Assembly (NCBI RefSeq): GCF_037975245.1
Contig: NC_092582.1
Coordinates: 23,589,577-23,653,576, forward strand
DNA length: 64,000 nucleotides
Direction of reading: 5' to 3'
Source: Apostichopus japonicus
Taxonomy: Eukaryota; Echinodermata; Holothuroidea; Aspidochirotida; Stichopodidae
A program made the position numbers and the translations under genes. Under the pieces are notes generated by a model. That model had not been told where the DNA came from. It saw only the letters and a program-made list of their open reading frames with translations, and searched no databases. Below, piece after piece: positions 33,801 to 47,941 of the stretch (positions within the stretch are counted from its first letter, which is position 1; each line of letters opens with the position of its first letter).

Positions 33801-34996
33801 CGAGAATATCAATTGAACAGTTCCTATATTCAATGTGCGTGTCATAACCAACAAACGCTACTTAAAACAGGCGAATTTGTAGAGGCGTTACAAAGGCTTT
33901 CACGTCATCAGTGTATAAATTTAGTAACTGACGTTTGTCTGCTTTGTATATACAGATTGACCTCTGCCTCGGCTGGATAATTGTGAATAGATGTGTTATG
34001 TTCCTACGTTTACTAAAGAAGAAACTCATATTTGAAAAAGTTTTTCAAATAAAAGTAAGCAGTACATAAGTGTAAACCAAATGCTCAAATCAGAACGTAT
34101 GGCACATCATTTGTACGACAGGTTTTAACACGGCGAACACGGTAATACATGAAGTAGTGGATGTGTTCCTGACTTTATTTTTTATTTATTATGATTGTCA
34201 TCTATAATGAGGGTAGTCCTGCTTAGTGCAGAAGCACTGCTTTGTATATCGGATTGTTGTATGCACAATTTGGATATATTTACTGGTTTTGTAATGGAAT
34301 TTCGATACTGTCACATTGACCTTAGATTTAGAAAGGCTTGATCTATTGCTATGGTATTGGATGTTCAGCACCACTTTCTCAACCAAACAGTTGGACATCA
34401 CCTCCCATTTCAGGACCATTCGATACTAGAACCAATAATCAAGGATTGAATATAACACTGAAGGATTTCCATATTATTGAAACTAAAGGTCATTGAGTCA
34501 TGATATTTACACCAGAACAAAGGAAATCCAAATAAAACCTGATTAGGTAAGTAAATAAGGTCAATAGATTGTTGTAATCAATGAAGGAATTAAGGGAGGT
34601 GGGTATAGTGCCGGACCTGGTGACAAAGAGGGAATCCACCGCTCCCCCACCCCACCCCCCCTTCGCTACACACACAGACACGCTAGACTTCATTTAGTGT
34701 TGATTTGTATCCAAGTAATTCCATTTTGGGGTGAGTTTGTGTATGTGTGATTTCATTTTGTTGTTGGTTTTGAACTCGCCTATGTGATTCACTTCTTTCT
34801 TTTTTTTATGTAATCTCCATCCACTAATTTTCATCATTTATTGCTCTACACTTAGCCTGTTCGCATTCCCGTTTCCTGAATAGAGAGGTTTAATTTGGGC
34901 TTAGGAACTTAGGGAAAATTTTTTCACAGGTCCCATCGAGAGTTAGCGTAACCCCACTCTCCCAACCCAGCCTCTCCACCGTGCATATAGGTCAGG
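30845..34996 (+). repeat. Long tandem array, unit X1
   Basis: First X unit, about 4.15 kb. It starts with ACATGTATTTTG and recurs at 44740 and 62920. Ordered landmarks: AACAACTAG at about 30873, hairpin AGACCTA-n6-TAGGTCT at 31419-31438, AGTAGGCGGGG at about 31780, a 99-bp tandem block at 32182-32672, CCAGCTGCAGTTCG at about 33335 and CAGTTGGACATCACC at about 34390. Y units contain the same landmarks in the same order but diverged. A frame of 88 codons (33278-33544) is interrupted in X2 by a 3-kb insertion. X1/X2 differences within it are mostly amino-acid changing, so coding is not supported. Confidence 0.88.
32182..32672 (+). repeat. 99-bp tandem repeat in X1 (5 copies)
   Basis: Copies begin at 32182, 32281, 32380, 32479 and 32579, each with GCTGCAATCATTGTTTGAGA or a variant and ending in TTGCAGTTATTAA. 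The equivalent block in X2 (46059-46551) also has five copies but in a different variant order. Confidence 0.92.
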
Positions 34997-37900
34997 TGCA
35001 TTTTGTTTGGTAAGACACATATGAACAACTAGAAACCCTGTACTTGTACAAGTACCTTTAAAGTATATAAATTTAATATATTGTAATAACCAATGAAGGA
35101 ATTAAGGAAGGTTCGGATAGTGCAAAACCTGATAGCCATGCAAAAGACTTGTACCCCAGTCCCCTCCCATCAAAATATTAATAAAACATATCATGTATTA
35201 TGGCTTGGACAACAAAATCTTTTTATCACCGAAGCGTCTATTTTTACAGCAAAAAAACAATTTTAAGTGCTTAAACTCCGTAACGGTTGCCACGATACCA
35301 TTATTCCGTCTGACGTCACTGTGTCTACAATTTTCTATTACAAGTATTGTCTCTTTGCGGCAACAAATGCGCATGAGTGCTTTCAATTGTTCAAGTTTAA
35401 AGTATTTGCTGCATACGGAACTTACCCGACTACTAAGTTTGTAAAAGAGCCCTGTCTTCGCTATGCCAGATGTTGTACACTGCAATATGCAGGAAGCAAT
35501 ATGTCTTTAATGTGAACAAAGGTATTGTAAGTTTAGTTTCTGCGAGCTTTAAATCCAGACCTACACAGCTAGGTCTTCTCAATTACTGGACATGTTCCCT
35601 ACACTGATCTACCTTAATCCACACTGATCAACACTGCTTACAATCTATAGTGCACACTTCCAGTGAGGACTGTTTCCACTGATGTGCTATCACTCTTATC
35701 ATAGACTAGTCATTAATCGAATTTTACGAACATTTTTTTATACCATGAACGAATATTCATGGTGTGGGTAGGATCAAAATGAAAGAAACCGCTGCGAGAG
35801 AACACGAAATACCTGATAATACTGTAGTCTGTGGTCAATGGATCCCCACCACGGTTCTGGGATACAAACAAAAGCCATTGCATTTGTCGTTCCTAAGTGT
35901 ATTTTTATGGAACTCGATATCTAAGGAAGCAAGTAGTTGGGGAGAGACTAAAAGAACGAAGTTTTTTTGTACATAATTGCCAGTAAACGGTTTAGTAAAG
36001 GTACTTTTGTTTTAAAATTCATGATTGCCATCTTGTATTAGAAATTGAAGTTGAATGACTGTCACGCAAATTATGTTTACTCATAGATTCGTTACACAGT
36101 CGAACCAAACGCTAAACAGAATGATCATTTTGTGTTTGGTATCAGGAGAGTAATCGAGGTATGCTTATATGAATCTTAAAGCAGCTTTTTGCGTCCTTTT
36201 CTATGATTTTCTCAACCTCATTGACCCACGATGCCATAACGACATACATAACTAGTTTATCTATTCAAATCTAACTTCAAATGGTAGAATAAAGTCGAAT
36301 AATTTACAAATTTGAACGTTGTTTTTCTCGATGATTTTTTCCCGTTAGGATCGCAATAAACCCCGCCTATAAAATGCATATTTAAATTCTTTGAACGTCA
36401 TTGAATAATGAGGTAAATAATTTTCACATTGCCAGCATCGTACCCAACCCAGAACATCAGTATGTACTACAACACTATGCTTTATTTGTATATATTCTGT
36501 GTGGCTGTGAAAACGACTCCAATTTTTCGGATTGCTTTGAATGAATCTATTTTAAGCAATGGCTCATATATATATACTTGTCAGCTATTCACTGATCAGT
36601 TGAATTCAAACTATTAGGTGTCGGGAACTGTATGCGATTAATTTTTAAATGAGGAATTTGTCAGAAGACACTCTACTGATTATCTGCAGAAGCCCTTAAT
36701 TACTGGCCAATGATGCTCTTGGCAGGGGAAAAACTTGGCTAATATATTAGTTTGCTGTTTTGTGATAAATACATGTAAAAAACTCGATGGACATGTCAAA
36801 AGGGTGAGAAAACGGCGACAAAACGCAAAAAGATGCTTTAAAAACTTGTAACAACTTGCAAGCAAATACCGGTTTACAGTAGCCCTCCCCGCTGAAGAGG
36901 GCTAAATGGGGGGGGGGGGGTCGGGGGGGGGGAATTCGAGAGACATATTTTTTGTTATAAATGTTTGAGTTTAATCATAAATAAGAAAAGTACTGAATGT
37001 GCAATAACCTATCATGTCACAACATGTATGCACCTTAAATTGCCTTTATTTTCTTTTATAACTGAAAGAGGCTGACTTAACCTTGGTAGGGCCTGTTGTT
37101 TGATCAATGAGCGTTTTTCCCCCGTTTCTTCAAGTTCTGGGCAGAGTGATCATGTCTAGTTAAGTAGATGTGTGTATATGTATGTATACGTGGTCTTGAA
37201 CTTGGTAACACTATCTCAGGAACCATGTTGCATTAATATCATACTTGGTAAATATGTTGGTCATATAGGTAACCCCAGGTGCCATCTCTTGAATATTAAT
37301 AAGTAGGCGGGGCTTACATAATTTCTTTAAAGATCATTATTCTTTGCAGCTGTTAGCATGATCTGCTTCAGATTTGGTATGGTGTAAATGCAGGTATTTG
37401 AATGCCATCAAATCACTAAATATGAATGATTGGTGACACCAGAGTTAAATCTACTAGATAAAGCATTTGTACATAAGTTAGTTTAAAGTGTTGGTCATGC
37501 GTAATAGGTTATCTCTGTTGTCTTGTAAAGGTCCGATGAATATTAATGAGTGAGCAGGGCTTAAACAGAAAGAAAAAAATGTTGATATCTTAGGAACTTA
37601 GAATGATCTTGTATGAAAATATATAGTGATATACAAGTGTTTATATAGCATCTTATTAGTTATGCATGAGTGATGATATATTTTGCAATTATGTTATTTC
37701 AAGAAGGGTATGTTGTATTGGTGTCAATATTGGTTTATAAGTTGGTCATGTGCGGTAGATGATCCATAGTATTTTGGGTGCTGGTCTCATGAATATTTAT
37801 GACTGTGACTGAATATGGCTTAACATGATAGTCTAGTTTTAATATCAGATTATGAGCGCCGCATGAAGAAATCGGAACCACCTTCTGCATATTTGCATTC

Positions 37901-38694
37901 TAGTTTTGTTATCATATGTGAGGCGTATACACATTTATGTTGTCATGTGTAAAAATATGTGACAACTGCCTACAAATAATAACTTAAATAACATATGTTG
38001 GATTAAACTCTGTCAAGAATATTAATGATTGGGCATGGCTTAACATTAAATTCATGTTCGATATTGAACTTGGTATCGTAAACCTTTCTAGCACTTTCTG
38101 ATCATCCAGAAATGTTGAAACATTGCCCGAATGTCTAGTACAAATTTGTATTATCAAGTCTATTTCTAACCGTTTAGGTAATATAATCCATCCAATTGTA
38201 TACAGTAATTACTTCAAACATTAATTCAGTTAAAGCTGCAAATATATTTAACAGCTAAAACTGCAAAAATATGAAACAGGTAAAGCTGCAAAAATATTGA
38301 ATAGTTAAGGCTGCTTTCATTAATTGAGAAGTATCTGCCACACATTCCATAGTTCTGTACTATACACTATCTCAACCACTGTATCTCAACACAAATTGCA
38401 GTTATTTGTGAATAATTAGCAGACAAGAATGTGGTTAATTGCCTTTCTTTGTGAAATAGATATTTCTGTAATATACACAATTTGAAGATGGTTTTGTTTA
38501 CTAACCAGTAACATATTTGTGTCTGTTCAGCCGCAATAAGAGTTAGTAATGAAAGCTGATTGTTGCTTTAACAGTACAAATTCAGCACTTTGACGCTGGT
38601 ATTGCCAAACATTTTAGTTTTGAGCGTTTGCAGTATCAATGTATGAAGGTATCTGCTGTACTTTTAGCCTACACTTTTCTGAAATAGTACATTG

Positions 38695-39590
38695 CTAGAG
38701 TAAAGACTGAGGCGTCTGAGATATCAAATTTAAACGAGTTTAACCCGTCTTTTAAGATTTTTACAAACCAAAATGCCCACTTTGGTCGATAGAATATGCC
38801 CCTTTAAAAGTGTTGGAAGTGCGCTCCGAACTTGTTCTTCACTATAATTGCTCTTTAGAGCGTAGGCATATATACCTATCATAAATAAACCAACCAAAGA
38901 TAGACTAAAGACTGAGGCGTCTGTGATATCAACTTTAAACGAATTTAACTTTTTTTTTTAAAGATTTTACAAACCAAAATGCCCACTTCCGTCGATAGAA
39001 AATGCCCCTTTAAAGTTTTTGAATTGTGCTCCGATGTTGTTCTTTCCTAGAATTGCTCCTATGAGGTAGGTAAAAGACCTATCATCAATAAACCAACCAA
39101 AGTTAGATTAAAGTCTGAGTCGTCTGAGATACCAAACTTTAACGAATTTAACCCGTTTTTTAAGATTTTTACAAACCAAAGTGCCCACTTTGGTAGATAG
39201 AATATGCCCCTTTCAAAGTTTTGGAAGTGCGCTCCGAACTTGTTCTTCACTAGAATTGCTCTTTACAGGGTAGGCATATATACCTATCATAAATAAACCA
39301 ACCAAAGTTAAGTGAAGACTGAGAAGTCTGATATACTAAATTTCAACGAATTTAACCCGTTTTTTAAGATTTTTAAAAACCAAAGTGCCCACTTCCGTCG
39401 ATAGAATTTGACCTTTTAAAAGTTTGGGAGTGCGCTCCGAACTTTTTCTTCACTAGCATTGCTCTTAAGAGGCTAGGCATATAGACCTATCATCAATAAA
39501 CCAACCAAAGTTAAGTAAAGACTGAGAAGTCTGAGATACCAAATTTTAACGAGTTTAACCCGTTTTTCTAAGATTAATTCATTAAGTCAT
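38695..39590 (+). repeat. About 204-bp tandem repeat in Y1 (5 copies)
   Basis: Copies marked by GACTGAGGCGTCTGAG-like starts at about 38705, 38909, 39112, 39317 and 39518, each with TTTAACCCGT and CCCACTT motifs. The same block recurs at 56760-57645. Short minus-strand frames here are by-products of the repeat. Confidence 0.9.
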
Positions 39591-41238
39591 TGATGACATA
39601 TGAGCATGAACAAGAAGTAACCTGTTAACACTAGAATAATTAACCGATTAACCGTCAAAATTGAACCGGTTCGATTTTATTTTACCTCGTGGTTGAAGAC
39701 GCATGAGAGATTAAAAACAGTTAAGAGGCTATGAAAATAAAAAGTTATAATAATAGAGAAACTACAAAAAAATGAACACATTTATATATTCGACAAGCTT
39801 AAACAAATATAATGTAAAAATTTGAGAAAAATGTTTACACCAATATGGTCGAAATTTGACACAAAAAGATGACATGTTGGTGTAAAATCAAATTGTGATA
39901 GAAAAGTTGAAAGTTGAAGTAAGGAAAGAAAGATGAAGTCGATAAAATAACGAAAAACTGCTGGGAATTTTAGACAATAGCGAAGAGCAAAACATTTTAT
40001 GGAAATATATATGTGATGACAATAACTTATCATGGCAAACTTTTAATGTATAACTTATAATAACTTATTCATGGATGTATTTATAACATCACTTTACCCT
40101 AGATTTGTATCTTTACAGAAGTATTAAATGTAGTAAATTTGGAGATATTTACTAGTTTTGTAATTTAATTACGATACTGTCACATTTTACCTTAGATTTT
40201 GAAAAGGGTATTGCTATCGTATTTCTTACGACGGTCACTCCTATCATATCATACGCGCTTGCATAAACGGCATGAATATTTGTGTTGCTAAGGAACAACG
40301 AGTGATGTCGTCTGCTGTTTGTGTCTATGTACATTTGTGTACAGTCCTGATTAGTTGCGTGAGTTCCAGCTGCAGTTCGATTGTTTGAAAAAGTACTCAA
40401 AATGAAAATATTTTAAATGAAAACTGCGGTATACATCGAGAAATGTACAACTTTGCTAGATTCCATTGTTCGGGTAGCTTCACAAGGAACGTGGTAGCTA
40501 TACGACCAAGACATCAGTTGGTATGGAATATACTGTTACGAAAAGCTCCTTATTTTTCTCGTGCGTTCATATTTTCTAATTTGCCTGTTTTACCGTTATA
40601 ACATGTTTCTTTGTTTAATGTTTAAACAGGGGGTGTCCCTGGTATGTGCGTTAGTCTGTGTATCTAGGGGTTTCAATGTATTGCTGGCCGGAAGAGAGTT
40701 GGTTCTTGCTTCCGGGGTTTATGTAAACAGTCTGTAGGGTGGGCGTTTTCGTCTCTGTACTTCGTTATTGGGTTCGGGTACGTGTCAATGTTATTGGATA
40801 TGTCGTAATTGGTCACTTACTCGTGTACAGGTTTCTACACAGTTACGGGGTCTTTTATATTGCTATGCGAGTAGCGTTTTTATACATTATTTTGGTATAT
40901 ATTTGAACAGGTTGCCAGGCAGAATCCTTGCCGAATTTTATAGAGTTTGTCAGAGGCAATGTTTTAGAGGATATTTTTGGGCTTCTGCAGAAGATATGGA
41001 TCGACATGATGCCCTCTGCAGCTGCACTTGGTAAACTGCTTGTGCGGTTGCAAGGCCGTTGCAGCGTAGGGTTCGCGGACTGACGCGTTTTATCATTAAC
41101 TGCGCTAGGTTGTCTTTAACGCAATGTGTATAGTTTAGCGCGCTGCTAGGCAACTTGCGCATTACAGCATAGCTGTGCCGTGATACGGTTAGTTAATGTA
41201 CGTCATCCGTGTGTCGTGTTTTAGTCGTTAAGGTTTTC

Positions 41239-41264
41239 CTATATATATATATATATATATATAT
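41239..41264. repeat. (AT)n microsatellite in Y1
   Basis: A short AT run; the corresponding run in Y2 is longer and has a rearranged right flank (59227-59280). Confidence 0.9.
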
Positions 41265-42381
41265 GTTTATTTGTTTATCACACTGCGAGAGATGTACTAC
41301 AGGTACATTGTATAGACAAGGACACAGGAGCTCTGGTACTTGATCCAAGCTAAAACTGACCTAGGCATTGACTTCATAGTGTAATGACATTATGTGATTT
41401 AAGTTCTAAATAGAACCGTTATAGTAGGTTCAATTTAGCGAGAATCTCATTTGAACAGTACCCATATTCAAAGTGCGTGTCATAACCAACAAGCGTTACT
41501 TAAGGCAGGACAATTCGAAAAGGCGTTACAAAGGCTTTCACGTCCTTACTGGAGCTGTTCAGTTTGGTTTTGTTTTGTCTTATTATGTCCGATTGAAAAA
41601 CAAAAGATTTCACTTCCGTTTCAAGTTAAATTACTTTAATCAGTTCATTATTAGTACGTAAGGTTTACATTACTTTAATCAGTTCCTCGTTAGTATGTAC
41701 GGTTTAAATAACTTTAATCAGTTTCTCATTAGTAACTACGATTTAAAGAAGTTTGACAGTATATCGGTATCTGTATTTTTCAATTTCGGGAGAGATTTGG
41801 TGTTGCCGAGCATATTATCACGTATAGTACATATAGGATGTACAAAGAAAGCATAAGTGATGTATGTTTCTAACATATACCAATTTATAGCATGTTTTGT
41901 AGTATTACCATTACACTTGGACCCCTATTAACCCGTCATTTTAAGACTTTTTAGTTTTTAAAATTTGTCAAACCATAACAAGACACGAACAATGTCTTCA
42001 TATTCGATCGGTTTATATCATTTACTTATAATCACCACCGGGAGCAGTTGTAAATATTAGGTTTTGTATATTTCAAAAACCAAATGTACTTGTATGAAAT
42101 AGGATAATTCGTACTCGGTACTCGGCTTCTAAAATACTGTACTCTGATATTGGTACTCGGTGCTCGGATCCTACAAAGTAGTCATCGGACTATGATACCT
42201 GGTACTAGGAACCTCATTTTCGGAAGTACTTGGTACTAAGATACATACATGTACCTGGCTACAAAACTGTTGCTATTTCTTCAGTGTTGCTTTATATAAT
42301 TCGACTTGATCAATTTTTCAACAAACAGAAACAGAAATCACGCAGATCATGGAAAACAGGAACTTTACGTGCAGCTGCTGG

Positions 42382-43470
42382 TTATTATTATTACACGAAA
42401 TTTATATAGCGCCTTATCCAATTGAAAAATTGATCTAAAGCGCTTTACAGCTAAAGATAAAAATTTGTTAAAAGTATAAAAGTTAAAAAGGTTATAAAAG
42501 TTAAGATTGTATAGAAAAATATATGATAGAAATGTAAAAAATAAATAGAAAAATTATGACTAAAATTCAAAATAAAACCTGAATTAAGTAAGTGCAGCAA
42601 ATAGTATAAAAGGTACATTAATCTGTGTTGGCAATTAAGAAATTGCTCTAAGGCGCCTAACAGCAAAAGATAAAAATATGTTAAAAGTAAAAAAGTTCAA
42701 AAGGTTATAAAAGTTAAGTTTGTAAGAAAAATGTATGATAGAAATGTTAAAAATAAATAGAAAAATTATGACTAAAATACAATAATAACTCCTGAATTAA
42801 GTATGTACAGCAAGTATAATAATAAGTACATTAATCTGTGTTGGCAGCTCTGAAAAACAGTGTTTTAAGTAATTTCTTGAATTGCGTTAAGTCTATATTA
42901 ATATTGCATATGTCCTGGGGTAAGTTATTCCATAATGTGGCAGCAGTATAATCAAAACGTTTAAATTCATATGTTGATGATCGGGTAGAAGACACACTAA
43001 GTAAATTTTTATTCATTGAGCGTAAGGATCTAGGCGGAATATAAGGTATGGTCTCATTGGTGATGTAACTAGGCACCAGGGGTCAAGTGATTAAGAGCCT
43101 TAAAGGTAAGTAAAAGAATTTTAAATTTTGATCTAAATCGTACAGGTAACCAATGTAGTTCATACAGTACAGGAGATATATGGTTGCGACGAGGAGTTCT
43201 AGATATAAGGCTAGCTGCACAATTCTGTGTGCGTTGTAGGCGGTTTGTTAGAGACTGTGATATACCAAATAGTAAAGAATTGCAATAATCCAAGCGAGAG
43301 GTAACGAGGGATTGAACCAGTATTTTACATACATCAGTTGTAATGAAATCTCTTATTCTACCTATGTTACGAATATGGAAATAGCAAGACTTGCTAATAT
43401 GATTAACTGGTTGAATATTAATATGGAATAATTGTGTTAAATTCCAAACGTTTATTCTGTAAACCTCCTA
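42382..43470 (-). mobile_element. 5'-truncated non-LTR retrotransposon (LINE) relic, Y1
   Basis: On the minus strand the translation carries the typical 3' part of a CR1/Jockey-group reverse-transcriptase ORF: CYFHIRNIGRIRDF, then VTSRLDYCNSLLFG, NRLQRTQNCAA, HISPVLYELHWLPVRFR, and after a one-base frameshift near 43070 PPRSLRS and AATLWNNLP, stopping at 42831. The 3' UTR holds a 213-bp tandem duplication (ATTAATCTGT at 42617 and 42830) and ends in GCGCTATATAAATTT plus (ATT)n at 42382-42392. It is dead: frameshifted and without endonuclease. The superfamily call is from motif recognition. Confidence 0.85.
42831..43293 (-). pseudogene. Reverse-transcriptase C-terminal remnant (LINE), Y1
   Basis: Two overlapping frames (43069-43293 and 42831-43076) carry the C-terminal thumb/connection part of a non-LTR reverse transcriptase split by a single-base frameshift. 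The catalytic YxDD region is absent. Both array copies share the frameshift, so it predates the duplication. Confidence 0.8.
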
Positions 43471-46058
43471 AGCGAATCTAGGAGAATATTCATATCTTTA
43501 CCACGGAAGAAACAAACAATGCTTAGGCTCTAATATTTCCTAAAATATCGATCGGATTGGAGAAGAAAAGGCAAATCTTAAACAACAGCTAACAGAGGAA
43601 CCGACTTTATTGTTCCTCTGATATAAATTATGTATTCAAATTCAATCTTCGGTGATCAATCTATTTACCTATGGCGATAAATAATAGAAGGAAAGAAGTC
43701 TGTAGCCTAGGGCCATTTTTAAGAAGTCACTTAAGCGTTACTTAAAGCAGGCAATTCGCAAAGGCGTTACAAAGGCTTTCACATCATCAGTGTATAAATT
43801 TAGTAACTGACGTATCCCTGCTATTGTATATGTAGTTTCCTAAGTTTACTGAAGAAATGACTCATCTCTGAAAAAAAAGATTTGTTAAATAAAAGTACAC
43901 AGAATATTAGTGTAACGAAATGATCAAACCAGAACGTATGGCGCATCAGTTGTACGACATGTTTTAACACGGCGATCACGGGAAATATGAAGTAGTGGTT
44001 GTGTTCCTGAAAATAGCTTTATATATCGGATTGATGTCTGCACAGTTTGGAGTGGACGTATTGACTGGTTTCGTAATGGAATTCAGATACTGTCACATTC
44101 ACCTTAGATTTAAGAAAGCTTGATCTAATACTATGGTATTGTATGTTAATCAACACTTCCTCAACCAAGGATTAAAATAACATGAAGGATTTCCATGCAT
44201 GTTATTGAAACCATAGGTCGTTGAGTCAATGACATTTACACCAGAACAAAGGAAATCCAATTAAAACCTGATTAGGTAAGTAACTAAGGCTAATATATTG
44301 TATTAATCAATGTAGGAACTGGGGGAGGTGGGAATAGTGCAGAACCTTGTGACAAAGAGGGACTCCACCACTCCCAACCACATCCCCTACACAAACATAC
44401 ATATGCAGACACGTTAGACTTCATTTAGTGTCAATTTGTATTCAAGTTATTTCATTTTGGGTGAGCATGTGTATGTGTTATGTATGTCCTTTTCTTGTTG
44501 ATTTTGAACTCACCTATCTGGTTCACTTTTTTCTTTGTTTATGTAATCTACATGCAATATTTGCCATCATATATTGCTATATACACATAGCCCGTTCACA
44601 TTCCCGTTGCGGGATAGAGAGGTTTAATTTGAGCAATTGTGTCTAGGAACTTAACGAATAAACATAAAATAACGAATCACAAGTCCCTACGAGAGCAAAC
44701 GTACCCCCTACATCCCGTCTACCGTACATTATATAGTTTACATGTATTTTGTTAGGTAAGGCACATATCAACAACTAGAACCCATGTATTGGTACAAATA
44801 CCTTGAAAGTATATACAGTTAATATATTGTACTAATCAATGAAGGAATTAAGGAAGGTGGGGATAGTACAAGACCTGATAGCCAGGCAATAGAATTGTAC
44901 CCCAGTCCCCTCCCATCAACATATTAAAAAACATATCATGGACTATGCCTTGGACAACAAAATCTACTTTTCTTCGAAGCTTATATTATTACAGCAAAAG
45001 CAATTATAAAGTGCTTAAACTCCGTAACGGTTGCCATGATACAATTATTCCGTCTGACGTCACTGTCTATACTTCTCTTTTACAATAACTGTCTCTTTGT
45101 GGCAACAAATTCGCATGAGTGGTTTTAATTGTTCAAGTTTAAAGTATTTTCTGCATACGGAACTTACCCGACTACTAAGTTTGTAAAAGTATCCTGAATT
45201 CGCTATACCATACGTTATACACTGCAATATGCTGGAAGGAAAATGTCGTTAAAGTGAATAAAGTTATTGTAAGTTAAGTTTCTGCGAGCTTTAATCCAGA
45301 CCTACGCAGCTAGGTCTTCTCAATTACTGGACATGTTCCCTACACTGATCTACCTTAATCCACACTGATCAACATTGCTTACAAAATATAGTGCACACTT
45401 TCAAGGAGGACTGTTTCCACTGATGTGCTATCACTCTGGTCATAGACTAGAGGCTTACTTAACCTTTGGTAGGGTCTGTTGTTTGATCAATGAGTGCTCC
45501 CCCCTTTTCATCAAGTTCTGGGCAGAGTGATCATGTCCAGTTAAGTTGATGTGTGTATGTGTATTTATGTGGTTATGAACTTGGTAACACTATATACACG
45601 TTGATAATGGGTAGTAGGTACAGTAACCCCAGGTGCAGATCTCTTGAATATTAATAAGTAGGCGGGGCCTAACTGTGAGCATGATCTGCTTCATATTCGG
45701 TATGGAGTATATGCAGGTATTGTGAATGCCATCACGTCACTAAATATGAATGATTGGTGACACCAGAGTTAAATCTGCTAGATAAAGCATTTGTGCATAA
45801 GTTAGTCTAAAGTTATACTTGGTACATGTGCTGGTCATAGGTAGTAGATGATCTCTATTGTTTTTTGTAAAGGTCCTTTGAATATTAATGTGTGAGCAGT
45901 TCTTACAAACATGTTGAAAGATTGCCAGAATAATATAGTGCCAACTTTATTACCATGTCTCTTTCTAGCCGTTTAGGTTAATATATTCCATCTGATTGTA
46001 TACAGTAATTACTTCAAACATTAAACAGTTAAAGCTGCAAAAACATTAAATAGTTAAA

Positions 46059-46551
46059 GCTGCAATCATTGTTTGAGAAGTTTCTGCCACACATTTCATA
46101 GTTCTGTGCTATAAACTACCTCAACCAATGTCTGTAACCATACATTTTATTTATTAAGCTGCCATCTTTGTTTGAGAAGTTTCTGCCACACATTCCATAG
46201 TTCTATAATATAAACTACCTCAAATAATGTGTCTCACCATACATTGCAGTTATTAAGCTGCAATCATTGTTTGAGAAGCTTCTGCAATACATTTCATAGT
46301 TCTGTACTATAAACTACCTGAACCAATGTCTCTCATCATGCATTGTATTTATTAAGCTGCAATCATTGTTTGAGAAGTTTCTGCCACACATTCCATAGTT
46401 CTGTACTATAAACTACCTCAACCAATGTCTCTCACCATACATTGCAGTTATTAAGCTCCAATCATTGTTTGAGAAGTTTCTGCCACACATTCCATAGTTA
46501 TGTACAATTAACTACCTCAATTAATGTCTCTCACCATACATTGCAGTCGTG
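46059..46551 (+). repeat. 99-bp tandem repeat in X2 (5 copies)
   Basis: Copies begin at 46059, 46158, 46258, 46357 and 46456. The fourth has a CATTGTATTTATTAA-type preceding junction not seen in X1, while X1 has a GTTCGAGAA variant missing here. Confidence 0.9.
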
Positions 46552-47234
46552 TGTGAAGAATTAGCAAACAAGAAAGTGTTCAATGACCTTTTCGTGAAAC
46601 AGGTATAGGCCTATCTGTGATTTTACAAAATTTAAAAATTGTTTAGTTTAATTGCTTCAGAAATTGGGAGAGCTGAAATTTTGATACCAAAGTGGTCGAA
46701 CTTTGACACATAAAGATGACATGTTGTTGTAAAGTCAAAATTGAGATGGAAAAGTTGAAGCAAGGGAAGAAAGTTGAAGTCAATAAATAACTGACTGGGA
46801 CTTTAGACAAAAGCGAAGAGCAAAACTATTTATGGAAACATATATGTTATGATAGTAACTTATCATGGATAACTTATAATGGATAACTTATTATGGATAA
46901 CTTATAATAACTTATCCATGGATGTATTTAGAACATTGGTCACAGATTTGTGTTTTTACAGTGATACTTAATTGTAGTAAATTTAGAGATATTTACTGGT
47001 TTTGTAATTTGAATTATGATACTGTCACATTTACCTTAGATTTAGGAAAGGCTATTGCTATCGTATTTCGTACGACTGTCACTCCTATCATATCATTCGC
47101 GCTTGTTTACGAGCATGAACGGCAATGAGATTTGTGTTGCTAAAGGAACGAGTCCTGTGATCTGCTGTTCGTGTCTATGTACATTTGTGTACAGTCCTGA
47201 TAAGCTGCGTGCGTATGGCTAGCCGTTTTACTTT

Positions 47235-47850
47235 TTATTCGATATTTGATGATATCATCAAATATTTGGTGATATCAGCCAATAATTGTTGATATCTTCA
47301 AATCATTTGATGATATCATCAAATAATTGCTGATATCAACAATTATTTGCTGATATCACCAAATAATTGTTGATATCAGCAATTCATTTGCTGATATCAC
47401 CAATTCATTTGCTGATATCACCAATTCATTTGTTGATATCATCAAATAATTGCTGATATCAACAAATAATTGCTGATATCAACAAATATTTGCAGATATC
47501 AGCAATTATTTGCTGATATCAGCAAATGAATTGGTGATATCAGCAAATCATTTGATGATATCAGCAAATCATTTGATGATATCAACAATTATTTGCTGAT
47601 ATCATCAAATAATTGTTGATATCATTAATTATTTGCTGATATCAACAATTCCAACATATCACTAATTCATTTGCTGATATCAACAAATCAATTGGTGATA
47701 TCAGTAATTGATTTAATGATATCAGCAAATGAACCGTACATATCACTAATGCATGCTTTTGTTGATATCACCAATTCATTTGATGATATCAACAAATCAT
47801 TTGCTGATATCAGTAATTCAACCGTGACGATGATATCAGTAATTCAACCG
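47235..47850. repeat. GATATC palindromic array (left)
   Basis: Some 30 or more GATATC hexamers at 16-20-bp spacing, each within inverted motifs such as AAATGAATTG, TGATGATATCATCA or AATTATTTGCTGATATC. The array can form many alternative hairpins. Confidence 0.93.
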
Positions 47851-47941
47851 TGACAGCCCGTCTTACAAGCATGCACACACGATGTCAGTGTACTGTGCAG
47901 TACATGCAAATGACAGTGACGAGAAAACAGGGTACGGGTAG

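Larger units (their letters stand above)
34997..44739 (+). repeat. Long tandem array, unit Y1
   Basis: About 9.74 kb. It keeps the X landmark order but is enlarged by extra segments at about 35712-37070, 38500-39780 (204-bp repeats), 40530-41470 and 41560-43730 (containing a LINE relic). It is nearly identical to Y2 (51878 on). A 70-codon frame at 35764-35976 preceded by an inverted repeat (CCATGAA...TTCATGG) recurs in Y2 with two substitutions. No homology was recognised. Confidence 0.87.

Noticed and set aside
39059-39250. 63-codon minus frame repeated at 57125-57316
   Set aside because: Lies wholly within the 204-bp tandem repeat; no conservation beyond the repeat itself.
47671-47853. Frame of I-S-x-N repeats
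   Set aside because: By-product of the GATATC palindromic array.
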